Source: Microcaldota archaeon (GTDB lineage Archaea; Micrarchaeota; Micrarchaeia; Anstonellales; Bilamarchaeaceae). From it: a stretch of 39,210 bases of DNA. The notes under the pieces are model-generated. The model had not been told where the DNA came from and searched no databases. It saw nothing but the letters and a program-made list of their open reading frames with translations. How positions within the stretch are numbered: the first letter of the stretch is position 1; every line of letters starts with the position of its first letter. A program made the translations under genes and the position numbers. Location of the stretch: contig JACRGB010000006.1 in the NCBI GenBank assembly GCA_016212505.1, positions 1 to 39,210 of the forward strand, in the 5' to 3' direction. Positions 16,572-23,623 of this stretch are shown in pieces.

Positions 16572-17024
16572 ATGATACCTGAGTCAAAGCTCATCCAGTC
16601 AGAACTAACCATAAGAGAGCTCTCCCTTCCGGAAGATGTGTTGCTTGCAAGAAAATCCCTGGTCCGGTGGCTTGCGCTTTCGCTCGGATTTATTATGCCG
16701 AATGAAAGCAGGAAACTTCTTCTGGATATTTTGGAAGTATTAATCGAGTTCCACCTGAAAAAGCAAAGCCCGACTACAAAAGACATAATTGCAAGGATGG
16801 AAGAATTGGCAAAAGAAAAGCAGAATCCAAAAGCAATTTACTACCATTTGCAGAGGCTCACCAGTCTTGGCCTGCTAAACCGGAAAAAAGGGCTATACAG
16901 CCTTGGAAATGGGCAAGAGAGCAACCTCAGCCAGATATTCAGGGGATTTTACTTAAAGAAATTTGACCAATCGTTCGGAAATATAGGGACAGCACTTGAA
17001 AAACTTGAAAAAAGTTATTATTAG
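16572..17024 (+). CDS. Winged-helix DNA-binding protein, 150 aa
   Basis: Residues about 50-115 fit a winged-helix fold: a helix (ILEVLIEFHLKKQSPTTKDI), a recognition-type helix (KQNPKAIYYHLQRLTSLGL) and a wing (LNRKKGLYSLG), as in ArsR/PadR-type regulators. The N-terminal helix has ARKSLVRWLALSLGFIMPNESRK. The gene is followed after 25 nt by HMG-CoA reductase on the same strand, so it may be the first gene of that operon and could regulate it; that link is inferred. It is divergent from the small protein at 16139-16510. Confidence 0.65.
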   Translation: MIPESKLIQSELTIRELSLPEDVLLARKSLVRWLALSLGFIMPNESRKLLLDILEVLIEFHLKKQSPTTKDIIARMEELAKEKQNPKAIYYHLQRLTSLGLLNRKKGLYSLGNGQESNLSQIFRGFYLKKFDQSFGNIGTALEKLEKSYY

Positions 17025-17049
17025 TTTGGTTATGCTAGAGGTTACACTT

Positions 17050-18333
17050 ATGACGGATTTTTCTGGATTTTATAAATTAACTGTTCAGGAGCGAATGAAG
17101 CTCATAAAGGAAAATGCAGGATTGAACGATGACGAAACAAGAATTTTGCAGGAAAGCGGGGCGCTAAAATTAGAAATTGCCGATAAGATGGTCGAAAATG
17201 TCATTGGCGCGGTCCATCTGCCGCTAGGATTGGGGATGAATTTTGTAATAAATGGCAAATCGATAGTGGTGCCAATGGCAGTTGAAGAAGCATCAGTAAT
17301 AGCAGCGGCATCAAGGGCAGCAAAACAGGCATTGCCAGAGGGGTTTATTGCAGAAGCTGATGAACCGGTCATGATCGGCCAAATCCAAACGATAGGGGTT
17401 AAAGATACTAAAAAAGCAGTGAGCGAGCTGGAAAATAGCAAAAAAAGAATACTTGAGTATGCATCAGAATTTATGAAACCGCACGAGCGCTATGGGTGCG
17501 GTGTACAGGAGCTGGAGATAAAGCAATTCAAAACCAGCCGGGGAAACATGATTGTAGTTGATATACACGTTGCAGTAGGAGATGCGCAGGGAGCAAACAT
17601 GGTAAATACAACCATGGAAGGGGTGGCTCCGGTAATAGAAAGTATAACAAAAGGCAAGACACGATTGAGGATAGTTAGCAACCTTGCTACAAAGCGGCTT
17701 GCCCGCGCTAAAGCAATTTGGAAAAAAGAGATTATCGGGCAGGAAACAATTGATGGGGTCCTGGATGCTTATGAATTTGCAAAAGCAGACGTTTATCGTT
17801 GTGCAACGCACAATAAAGGGATAATGAACGGCCTGGATGCGGTTGTAATGGCAACCGGAAACGACTGGAGGTCGGTTGAAGCAGGTGCACATTCTTATGC
17901 TGCGACAAAAGCCACAACATCCAAAGATCGCTACCAACCACTCACGCATTACGAATTAAATAAAAACGGGGATTTGGTTGGTTCAATTGAGCTGCCGCTT
18001 GCGCTTGGGATAGTTGGCCCTGCGGTAACAACGAGCCCGACCGCAAAAATAGTGTTGAAAATTCTTGGGGTAAAATCCTCAAAAGAGCTTGCAATGGTCG
18101 CCGCGTGCGTTGGGCTGGCGAACAATTTTGCAGCCCTTAGCGCGCTTTCGACAGTTGGGATCCAGCAGGGTCATATGAAATTGCATGCCCGGAGCATTGC
18201 AGTTTATGCTGGCGCAAGAGGGGAAGAGGCAGAAGAAGTGGCAGAGATCCTGGCAAAGGAGAAAAACTTCAATATTGATTATGCTAAAGAAGTAATCCAA
18301 AAGATCCGAAAAATCCAACAGGTGCGCAAATGA
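17050..18333 (+). CDS. hmgA: Class II-type hydroxymethylglutaryl-CoA reductase
   Basis: The enzyme reduces HMG-CoA to mevalonate, the committed step to isoprenoid lipids. The sequence follows the class II (Pseudomonas mevalonii type) pattern: GALKLEIADKMVENVIG near the N-terminus, VEEASVIAAAS with catalytic Glu near 80, VGDAQGANMVNTT, HNKGIMNGLDAV with catalytic Lys near 256, GNDWRSVEAGAHSYA with Asp near 271, and GHMKLHARSIA with catalytic His near 379. Length (427 aa) matches class II. ATG 17050 is chosen over in-frame ATG 16996 because GAGGTT sits 6 nt upstream and the longer form would overlap the preceding gene. The stop overlaps the next gene (ATGA). NADH or NADPH preference cannot be read here. 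Confidence 0.93.
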   Translation: MTDFSGFYKLTVQERMKLIKENAGLNDDETRILQESGALKLEIADKMVENVIGAVHLPLGLGMNFVINGKSIVVPMAVEEASVIAAASRAAKQALPEGFIAEADEPVMIGQIQTIGVKDTKKAVSELENSKKRILEYASEFMKPHERYGCGVQELEIKQFKTSRGNMIVVDIHVAVGDAQGANMVNTTMEGVAPVIESITKGKTRLRIVSNLATKRLARAKAIWKKEIIGQETIDGVLDAYEFAKADVYRCATHNKGIMNGLDAVVMATGNDWRSVEAGAHSYAATKATTSKDRYQPLTHYELNKNGDLVGSIELPLALGIVGPAVTTSPTAKIVLKILGVKSSKELAMVAACVGLANNFAALSALSTVGIQQGHMKLHARSIAVYAGARGEEAEEVAEILAKEKNFNIDYAKEVIQKIRKIQQVRK

Positions 18334-19292
18334 TAACTTATCTCGCCTATGCAATGGCTGCGTTTTTTGTAACACTAATATCGACAAGGGTATTGATCCC
18401 ATATTTGAAAAAATCAGGGATTACCGGAAAGGATGAGAATAAGGCCGATGAGCCGGAAATACCGGAAATGGGCGGAATAGCCATAGTTGCAGGTTTAGTT
18501 GCGGGCCTGCTGCTTGCGATTTTCCTTGATACATTTTTAGGGTACCAGATAAACATGGTTTACATCCTTGCCGCAACGATAACAATTATTTCAATAGCAT
18601 TTATCGGGATGGTTGATGATCTGGTCAGCCTCCCCCAGTGGGTCAAAGCTCTCCTGCCATTATTTGCAGCAGTCCCTTTGGTTGCAGTAAAGGCAGCTGC
18701 CAGCACGGCAATAACAATACCATTTATCGGCATGGTCGATTTTGGATTGCTGTACATTGTTGTACTGGTGCCCCTTGCAATTGCAGTATGCTCGAACCTA
18801 ACTAATATGCTAGCTGGATTTAATGGCATGGAAGCGGGTATGGGCGCGGTTATGTTTGCTGCCCTTGCAATACTCGCAATAACGCACCAGTCACATGAGA
18901 TGGCAGTCATTTCACTGTCGATGTTGGGGGCATTATTGGCATTTGAAGTATTCAATTTTTACCCGGCAAAAATATTCCCAGGCGATGTTGGAAACCTGAC
19001 AATAGGTGCTGTCCTTGCAACTGCAGTAATAATTGGGAATTTCGAAAGCGCAGGGCTGATCTTGATGATACCTTATGCCATTGATTTTTTAGTTAAGGCA
19101 AAAAATAAGTTTCCCCACACCCACCAGGATGTTAAGGGCGGAAAATTATATCCAAAAGATGGAAAAGTAAGGGGTTTTGTACATGTTGTTATGGCGGCAT
19201 TTAATGGAATAACCGAACGCGGGCTTACGCTTTTTTTCATGAATTTTGAGGCAGTATTTGCGATAATCGTCTTGATACTATTTTTGAGATAG
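18330..19292 (+). CDS. GPT/MraY-family GlcNAc-1-phosphate transferase (AglH-like)
   Basis: This polytopic membrane enzyme of about ten hydrophobic segments transfers a sugar 1-phosphate, usually from UDP-GlcNAc, to a polyprenyl (dolichyl) phosphate. Family signatures are present: FIGMVDDLVSLPQW (Mg-binding Asp pair), NLTNMLAGFNGMEAGMG, NFYPAKIFPGDVGNLTIGA with the catalytic Asp, and KFPHTHQDVKGGKLYP near the C-terminus. Length (320 aa) is typical of archaeal members that start N-glycosylation. It is translationally coupled to HMG-CoA reductase by ATGA overlap, linking synthesis of the polyprenyl carrier to its first sugar. The exact sugar donor is inferred. Confidence 0.88.
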   Translation: MITYLAYAMAAFFVTLISTRVLIPYLKKSGITGKDENKADEPEIPEMGGIAIVAGLVAGLLLAIFLDTFLGYQINMVYILAATITIISIAFIGMVDDLVSLPQWVKALLPLFAAVPLVAVKAAASTAITIPFIGMVDFGLLYIVVLVPLAIAVCSNLTNMLAGFNGMEAGMGAVMFAALAILAITHQSHEMAVISLSMLGALLAFEVFNFYPAKIFPGDVGNLTIGAVLATAVIIGNFESAGLILMIPYAIDFLVKAKNKFPHTHQDVKGGKLYPKDGKVRGFVHVVMAAFNGITERGLTLFFMNFEAVFAIIVLILFLR

Positions 19293-19334
19293 TTTTTTAT
19301 AAGTGTCTAAACAACTAAAGATCTGGGTGGACAA

Positions 19335-20546
19335 ATGAATTTTTACAAACCTCCAATTGATCCAAGGATAGTCAGGCCTCATTATTCCAAAACTCTTGAA
19401 GGCCGGAAAGATATTTTACTTACCGGTCATTCGCACCGGGTATGGCCAGATGTAGTGGAAGAAGGCCAGATGAGACCAATTGAACTTGCACGGGCCCATG
19501 TCGACCGAAAATGGGTCAAGTATATTTTTGGTGAAGTAGTTCCGCAATTTCAGCATTTGGTAGCAAAAAGGGCAGGAATTTCAAAGCCAGAACTAATAGC
19601 TTTTGGGGAAAACACCCATGAACTAGTTACAAGAGTATTATCGTGTTTCTCTTGGAACAGTGATACAAAAATTGTGAGTACAGGATCTGAATTCCAGTCA
19701 TTGACAAGGCAGCTGCTCAGATTGAAGGAGGAGGGGGTTGATATTGAACTTGTTTCTACAGAAGATAAAACCACACTGACTGACAGGCTCGTAGATGCAA
19801 TAACTCCAGGGACCGATGTCATAGTAGTTTCTACAATCTTCTTTAATGATGGTTATATACTTCAGGATCTCAAACAGATAATAGAAAAAGCAAGGCGCAT
19901 GGGCGCAGTCGTGATATTTGATGCTTACCATCAGTTCAATGTTAGGGAGCTTGACATAGATGCACTTGGAGCAGATATTTTTGTTACCGCAGGAGGGTAC
20001 AAGTACGCAGAATATGGTGAAGGGGGAGCATGGCTTAAGATTCCGGAAAATTGTGACATGAGGCCAATGATAAGTGGCTGGTTTGCGGATTTTGAATCCC
20101 TTGAAGAAAAAGGTTACCCCTATCCGGTGCGCTATGGGCCGGATTATTTTAGGTTTTTAGGGGCAACAAAAGACATAAGCGGTTTATGCAGGGCAATTTC
20201 CGCCTTGGAATTTATGGACCACGAAGGTTTGACTGTAGAACTACTTGCTGCAAATTCACTCTATCAAACAGCATATATGATCGGATTGTTTGATGAACTT
20301 GGGTTGGAAAAATCTGGAGTGAGGCTGCTTTCTTCCAGGGTCGATTCCGAAAGAGGGCCCATAGTGGCATTTGAATTTAGTGATAAGAAAAAAGCCAGAG
20401 GAACTTGCTTAGCACTTGAAATGGAAGGAGTTTTATCTGATAACCGGGGTCCAATATTGAGAGCTGCCCCAGCCGAATATACTTTGGGTGAAGAAATAGA
20501 AGAAGGGATGAGAAGATTGGCAAGGGCGATAAAAGAAGCGGTCTAA
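19335..20546 (+). CDS. PLP-dependent enzyme, kynureninase-like / class V aminotransferase family
   Basis: This fold-type I PLP enzyme has LLTGHSHRVWPDV near the N-terminus, a PLP-holding Asp in VVIFDAYHQFNV, and the Schiff-base Lys in TAGGYKYAEYGEGGAW, which resembles the G-Y-K-Y-L-N-G-G-P-G of kynureninases more than cysteine desulfurases. Length is 403 aa. The start is supported by GGGTGG four nt upstream of the ATG and a TTTTTTATAAG element about 30-40 nt upstream. No tryptophan-degradation partners are visible; instead a protein kinase follows after about 36 nt on the same strand. The substrate is therefore undetermined. Confidence 0.75.
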   Translation: MNFYKPPIDPRIVRPHYSKTLEGRKDILLTGHSHRVWPDVVEEGQMRPIELARAHVDRKWVKYIFGEVVPQFQHLVAKRAGISKPELIAFGENTHELVTRVLSCFSWNSDTKIVSTGSEFQSLTRQLLRLKEEGVDIELVSTEDKTTLTDRLVDAITPGTDVIVVSTIFFNDGYILQDLKQIIEKARRMGAVVIFDAYHQFNVRELDIDALGADIFVTAGGYKYAEYGEGGAWLKIPENCDMRPMISGWFADFESLEEKGYPYPVRYGPDYFRFLGATKDISGLCRAISALEFMDHEGLTVELLAANSLYQTAYMIGLFDELGLEKSGVRLLSSRVDSERGPIVAFEFSDKKKARGTCLALEMEGVLSDNRGPILRAAPAEYTLGEEIEEGMRRLARAIKEAV

Positions 20547-20582
20547 AACTCAACTGAAAAAAATTATTTGAGGCAGATATTT

Positions 20583-21485
20583 ATGAATTTAACATTGGTT
20601 AAAAGCACAATAGTTGGACGCGTTGCCGAAATTATTGCTCCTGACAAAACCATAAAACCCGGAACCCTTATCAAGGGCAGGTATCTTCTTGAGGATCGAA
20701 AATTAAGCAATGACCATAGGGGTTGCAGTGATGTCTATGAAGGCAGGGACATGGAGGGAGGCACAAAGGTAGCAATAAAAAAACTTGGTGAATTTCAAAG
20801 AGATAGGATTTGTGAGCCTGGATTAGATTGCTCACTTGAAAAGGAAATAGAAGCATTGCAAAGATTCAACCATCCGGCAATAGTAAAGCTCATTGATTTT
20901 GAACATAGAAAATATGCATCATACCTTGTTTTCGAATTTTTGGAAGGCCCAAACCTTGAAGGAGCTGCATTGAAATTTTCAAGAAGACAAATGTTTAGGT
21001 TCTTCCTGCAATTATGCAAAGCGCTTGATTATGTTCATGAAAAAGGGATAGTACATCGGGATCTTAGTCCAAAAAATGTAATGACCCATGGTGCAGTACT
21101 AAAGTTAATCGATTTTGGTTTATGCGGAAGGATAGGGTTTAGGCCAACAAGTCTTAGTACTATTGTCGGAACTGCACGATATATGGCGCCTGAAATGGGG
21201 CGACCAGTACTTAGCCCCTCTATGGATATTTACTCGCTTGGAATAATGTTTTATGAACTTTTAACCGAACAGACACCTTTTAGGGACGAGAGCCTCCTTG
21301 GTCTAATAAGCGCTCATGCCCATGAAATACCCGCACCTCCATCTTCACTAAGACGGAATATTTCTTCGGCAGTTGATAGGATAGTTTTACGAATGCTCGA
21401 AAAGAAGCCTGAGGATAGGTTCCAAAGCGCATTGGAAGTAAGGGATGCGGTATTAAGCCAGAGGGAGTGGTTTGAAGCTGCTTAA
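20583..21485 (+). CDS. Hanks-type Ser/Thr protein kinase
   Basis: A complete eukaryotic-like kinase domain spans nearly all of the 300 aa: glycine-loop region near 37-55, VAIKK with the ATP-binding Lys near 66, catalytic loop HRDLSPKNVM (Asp near 160), DFG (near 177), GTARYMAPE activation segment, and DIYSLGIMFYELLT. There is no transmembrane segment or extracellular sensor, so it is soluble, unlike most PknB-type kinases. The upstream in-frame TTG at 20568 is disfavoured because GAGG at 20570 lies 9-10 nt before ATG 20583. It probably shares an operon with the kynureninase-like gene; whether it phosphorylates that enzyme is unknown. Confidence 0.92.
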   Translation: MNLTLVKSTIVGRVAEIIAPDKTIKPGTLIKGRYLLEDRKLSNDHRGCSDVYEGRDMEGGTKVAIKKLGEFQRDRICEPGLDCSLEKEIEALQRFNHPAIVKLIDFEHRKYASYLVFEFLEGPNLEGAALKFSRRQMFRFFLQLCKALDYVHEKGIVHRDLSPKNVMTHGAVLKLIDFGLCGRIGFRPTSLSTIVGTARYMAPEMGRPVLSPSMDIYSLGIMFYELLTEQTPFRDESLLGLISAHAHEIPAPPSSLRRNISSAVDRIVLRMLEKKPEDRFQSALEVRDAVLSQREWFEAA

Positions 21486-21515
21486 TTGTATTAGGAGATT
21501 TGGTTTTGCCATTTT

Positions 21516-22232
21516 CTAATCCAAATCCTTCATTACTTTTGCAACTTTCATTATTTCATCAAGCCGTTCGTAATCGCTCGTCCGGCCGATATCGAACCAA
21601 ACCCCATCGAGTAAGTAAGGGACAACTTTCTTGCCGTCCTTTAGGAGTTTTGGGATAACATGCTTTGCAAAATCTTCTTTTTCCAATATGTAATTGAAAA
21701 CTTCCGGCTCGAAAATATAAATTGCCGTATTGTAGAAATGCTCAAGCAAAGGTTTTTCAGTAAACCCAGAAATTTTGTCGCCAGCTGAAGTAGTAGTTAT
21801 GTTTGCGACACCATATTCCAATTGAAGTTTGTCTTTAACTACTGCAACAGTTGCGCTAGCTCCACTTTTTTTGTGATGTGCAAGCATTTTCGAAAGGTTG
21901 ATATTGGTTAAATGATCGCCCATGACAACAACAAAAGTATCTTTCACCTTTCCCTTATATGGGAAGATCGACCCTGCAGTATTCCGGCTTTCCTTTTCCA
22001 CAAGATATTCTATCGCAAGGCCAAATGCTTTGCCGTTCCCAAAATAATCAACGATCTGCTCGTGCTTATAGCCAACTGTGACTACGATATCCTTCATGCC
22101 AAAGCGCAAAAGATTTTCCAAAACATACTGGAGAAGCGGTTTTCCTCCCAAAGGCAACATCGGTTTTGGGGTCGAATAGGTATATGGCCGCAGCCTTGTC
22201 CCTTCCCCGCCTGCAATTACGAAAACTTTCAT
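21516..22232 (-). CDS. Sugar-1-phosphate nucleotidyltransferase
   Basis: The N-terminus MKVFVIAGGEGTRLRPYT is the nucleotide-binding signature (GGxGTRLxP), followed by PKPMLPLGGKPLLQY, VVMGDHLTNINLSKM (metal-binding Asp), GFTEKP and DGVWFDIGRTSDYERL. It makes an NDP-sugar from a sugar-1-phosphate; glucose-1-P or mannose-1-P donors are both possible. The 238-aa length means the C-terminal left-handed beta-helix of longer family members is absent. ATG 22232 is preferred over in-frame TTG 22241 because AGAGGTTG precedes it at normal spacing. Likely role: supplying activated sugar for the glycan pathway begun by the GPT-family enzyme; that is inference. Confidence 0.88.
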   Translation of the reverse strand: MKVFVIAGGEGTRLRPYTYSTPKPMLPLGGKPLLQYVLENLLRFGMKDIVVTVGYKHEQIVDYFGNGKAFGLAIEYLVEKESRNTAGSIFPYKGKVKDTFVVVMGDHLTNINLSKMLAHHKKSGASATVAVVKDKLQLEYGVANITTTSAGDKISGFTEKPLLEHFYNTAIYIFEPEVFNYILEKEDFAKHVIPKLLKDGKKVVPYLLDGVWFDIGRTSDYERLDEIMKVAKVMKDLD

Positions 22233-22274
22233 GTTAATCAACCTCTTTTCATAAAATTTCCATAAACATCTAAA

Positions 22275-22898
22275 CTACTTCAATAATAAACCGATCAGCG
22301 CGCCAACGAGCGAACAGGCAAAATTGGTTGTTTCTTTGGTGCCAATCCCGCGTTCCTCGAAATATCCTAAAATACTATCTGCTATGCATCCAAGAAAACC
22401 TGCGGATGCAACTAAGAGAGCCTGATTCGGACTTATTTTGAATAAAAATAATGCCGCTGCTGCAATAGATGCTGAGCCTGCCAGGGAAGCAGCAGTTCCC
22501 ATAACGCTCATGGCCCCGCTTGTTCCGGGCTTAACCGGCTTAAATGTAAATAAAGAAGTCGGTTCGCCCATAGCGAGAACTCCGATTTCGGACCCAAATT
22601 TATCTGCAGTAATAGCCGCAAGTGAGCAAATAAATGGTATTGGCCCAAGTGAGGCGCTGAGAACTGCAAGAACCGCAGGGAGGATTCCGTTGGATAAGAC
22701 ATTTTCCCAGCCCCGCTCATGCTCATAAAGCCCAAGGCTCCTTTTGATTTCATGCTCGTACCGGGTTGCGCCAATTGCAAGGGTAAAAAAAACCAGCATA
22801 AGCGCAAGATAATTCGGCCCCCCAAAAACAAATAGGATTATTCCGAAGAAAAGGGCCAGAATTATGCCGCCTTTATCGAGAACTTTAGCCAACAACAA
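22275..22898 (-). CDS. DUF92/TIGR00297-family membrane protein
   Basis: The 207-aa protein is hydrophobic, with about six membrane segments. Family-type motifs are ATRYEHEIKRSLG, LAAITADKFGSEIGVLA and FLGCIADSILGYFEERG; the last carries the conserved Asp-Ser near the C-terminus. Relatives include plant VTE6, a phytyl-phosphate kinase, so a prenyl-phosphate kinase-like role is possible. The start is one of three consecutive TTG codons (22890-22898), nine nt after the Alba stop, with GGTG upstream; it is co-transcribed with Alba. The function in archaea is not established. Confidence 0.72.
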   Translation of the reverse strand: MLLAKVLDKGGIILALFFGIILFVFGGPNYLALMLVFFTLAIGATRYEHEIKRSLGLYEHERGWENVLSNGILPAVLAVLSASLGPIPFICSLAAITADKFGSEIGVLAMGEPTSLFTFKPVKPGTSGAMSVMGTAASLAGSASIAAAALFLFKISPNQALLVASAGFLGCIADSILGYFEERGIGTKETTNFACSLVGALIGLLLK

Positions 22899-22907
22899 AC
22901 ACCGGCT

Positions 22908-23258
22908 CTATTTTTGGATCTTTATTTCAATTGAAGAAACCTTATTCTTGGTCCCGTCTTCAGAAGTTAATTCCTCTGTTGAAATAAGAATTTCCTTTAC
23001 TTTTGAGTTAGGCAGGAACCTGTGCCTTACGATTTCTGCAACATCAACTGCACGGGAGATTAGTTTTCCCCTTGCTTTTATGGAAACTTCTGGCGTGTTA
23101 TTATTGTTGAATTGGGTAACTACAGCAAGTACATAACCCATAGTGCCTTTTTTACCAATGAAGACAGTATTCCCCATTGGTTTTGAGTGTTCAGTTTTGT
23201 GTTCTTCTGGCTTATGTTCCATTGCCTGATGTTCCATTTGTTCTGATTGTCCTTCCAT
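22908..23258 (-). CDS. alba: Alba-family DNA/RNA-binding protein with a His/Glu/Met-rich tail
   Basis: Residues about 29-116 are a full Alba domain: [20 protein letters not shown], the basic [20 protein letters not shown] (nucleic-acid contact) and [16 protein letters not shown], with a C-terminal strand. Alba packs and protects nucleic acid in archaea. The N-terminal 28 residues are unusual: low complexity, with five His and several Glu and Met in [25 protein letters not shown] lies 8 nt upstream of the ATG. It leads an operon with the DUF92 gene. The tail may bind metal or be disordered; that is inference. Confidence 0.92.
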   Translation of the reverse strand: MEGQSEQMEHQAMEHKPEEHKTEHSKPMGNTVFIGKKGTMGYVLAVVTQFNNNNTPEVSIKARGKLISRAVDVAEIVRHRFLPNSKVKEILISTEELTSEDGTKNKVSSIEIKIQK

Positions 23259-23451
23259 GTGTTTTCACCTTTTTTTAGTTCTTTTTTTAGTTTTGCTAGA
23301 TTTGTACGTGTTTGGCCGCTATTATGGTTGCCTAAATTGGACAGCAACTATAGGCCTCTATGTAATTGTCTAAACTGGGAAAGGATATAAAGATTTGCAA
23401 TAATGAAAAAACAAAAAAGAATTAAAAACAGTTAGAGTAAAAGTATCTTTT

Positions 23452-23577
23452 ATGGTTTCAAAGAGAGTAAGTACAAAAAAACTTAAACAAATCGACGGAT
23501 TTGGAATTTTCAAAGGTGCTAAACCATTCAAAAGAGAAGAGAACGATCACGAAGAGTACGGTAGATTTTACAATTAA
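23452..23577 (+). CDS. Small conserved-looking protein, 41 aa
   Basis: A short ORF reads MVSKRVSTKKLKQIDGFG at its start and ends in KREENDHEEYGRFYN: a basic first half, a Gly-Phe segment (GFGIFKGAKPF) and an acidic, aromatic tail. That composition is typical of small archaeal proteins rather than random sequence. A GGATATAAAG TATA-like motif lies at about 23383, well upstream, giving a possible 40-nt leader. It ends 46 nt before the ABCE1 gene on the same strand. The stretch 23259-23451 upstream contains promoter-like AT-rich DNA and nothing else I can support. Function unknown. Confidence 0.5.
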   Translation: MVSKRVSTKKLKQIDGFGIFKGAKPFKREENDHEEYGRFYN

Positions 23578-23623
23578 TTCGTACCCGAAGGGTTTTATTC
23601 CCTATTTCCCTAGTTTTTAATCA

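Noticed and set aside
17464-17949. 161-codon minus-strand frame opposite HMG-CoA reductase
   Set aside because: It is antisense to a conserved gene; the composition (Cys/Tyr/Phe-rich) is that of a shadow frame.
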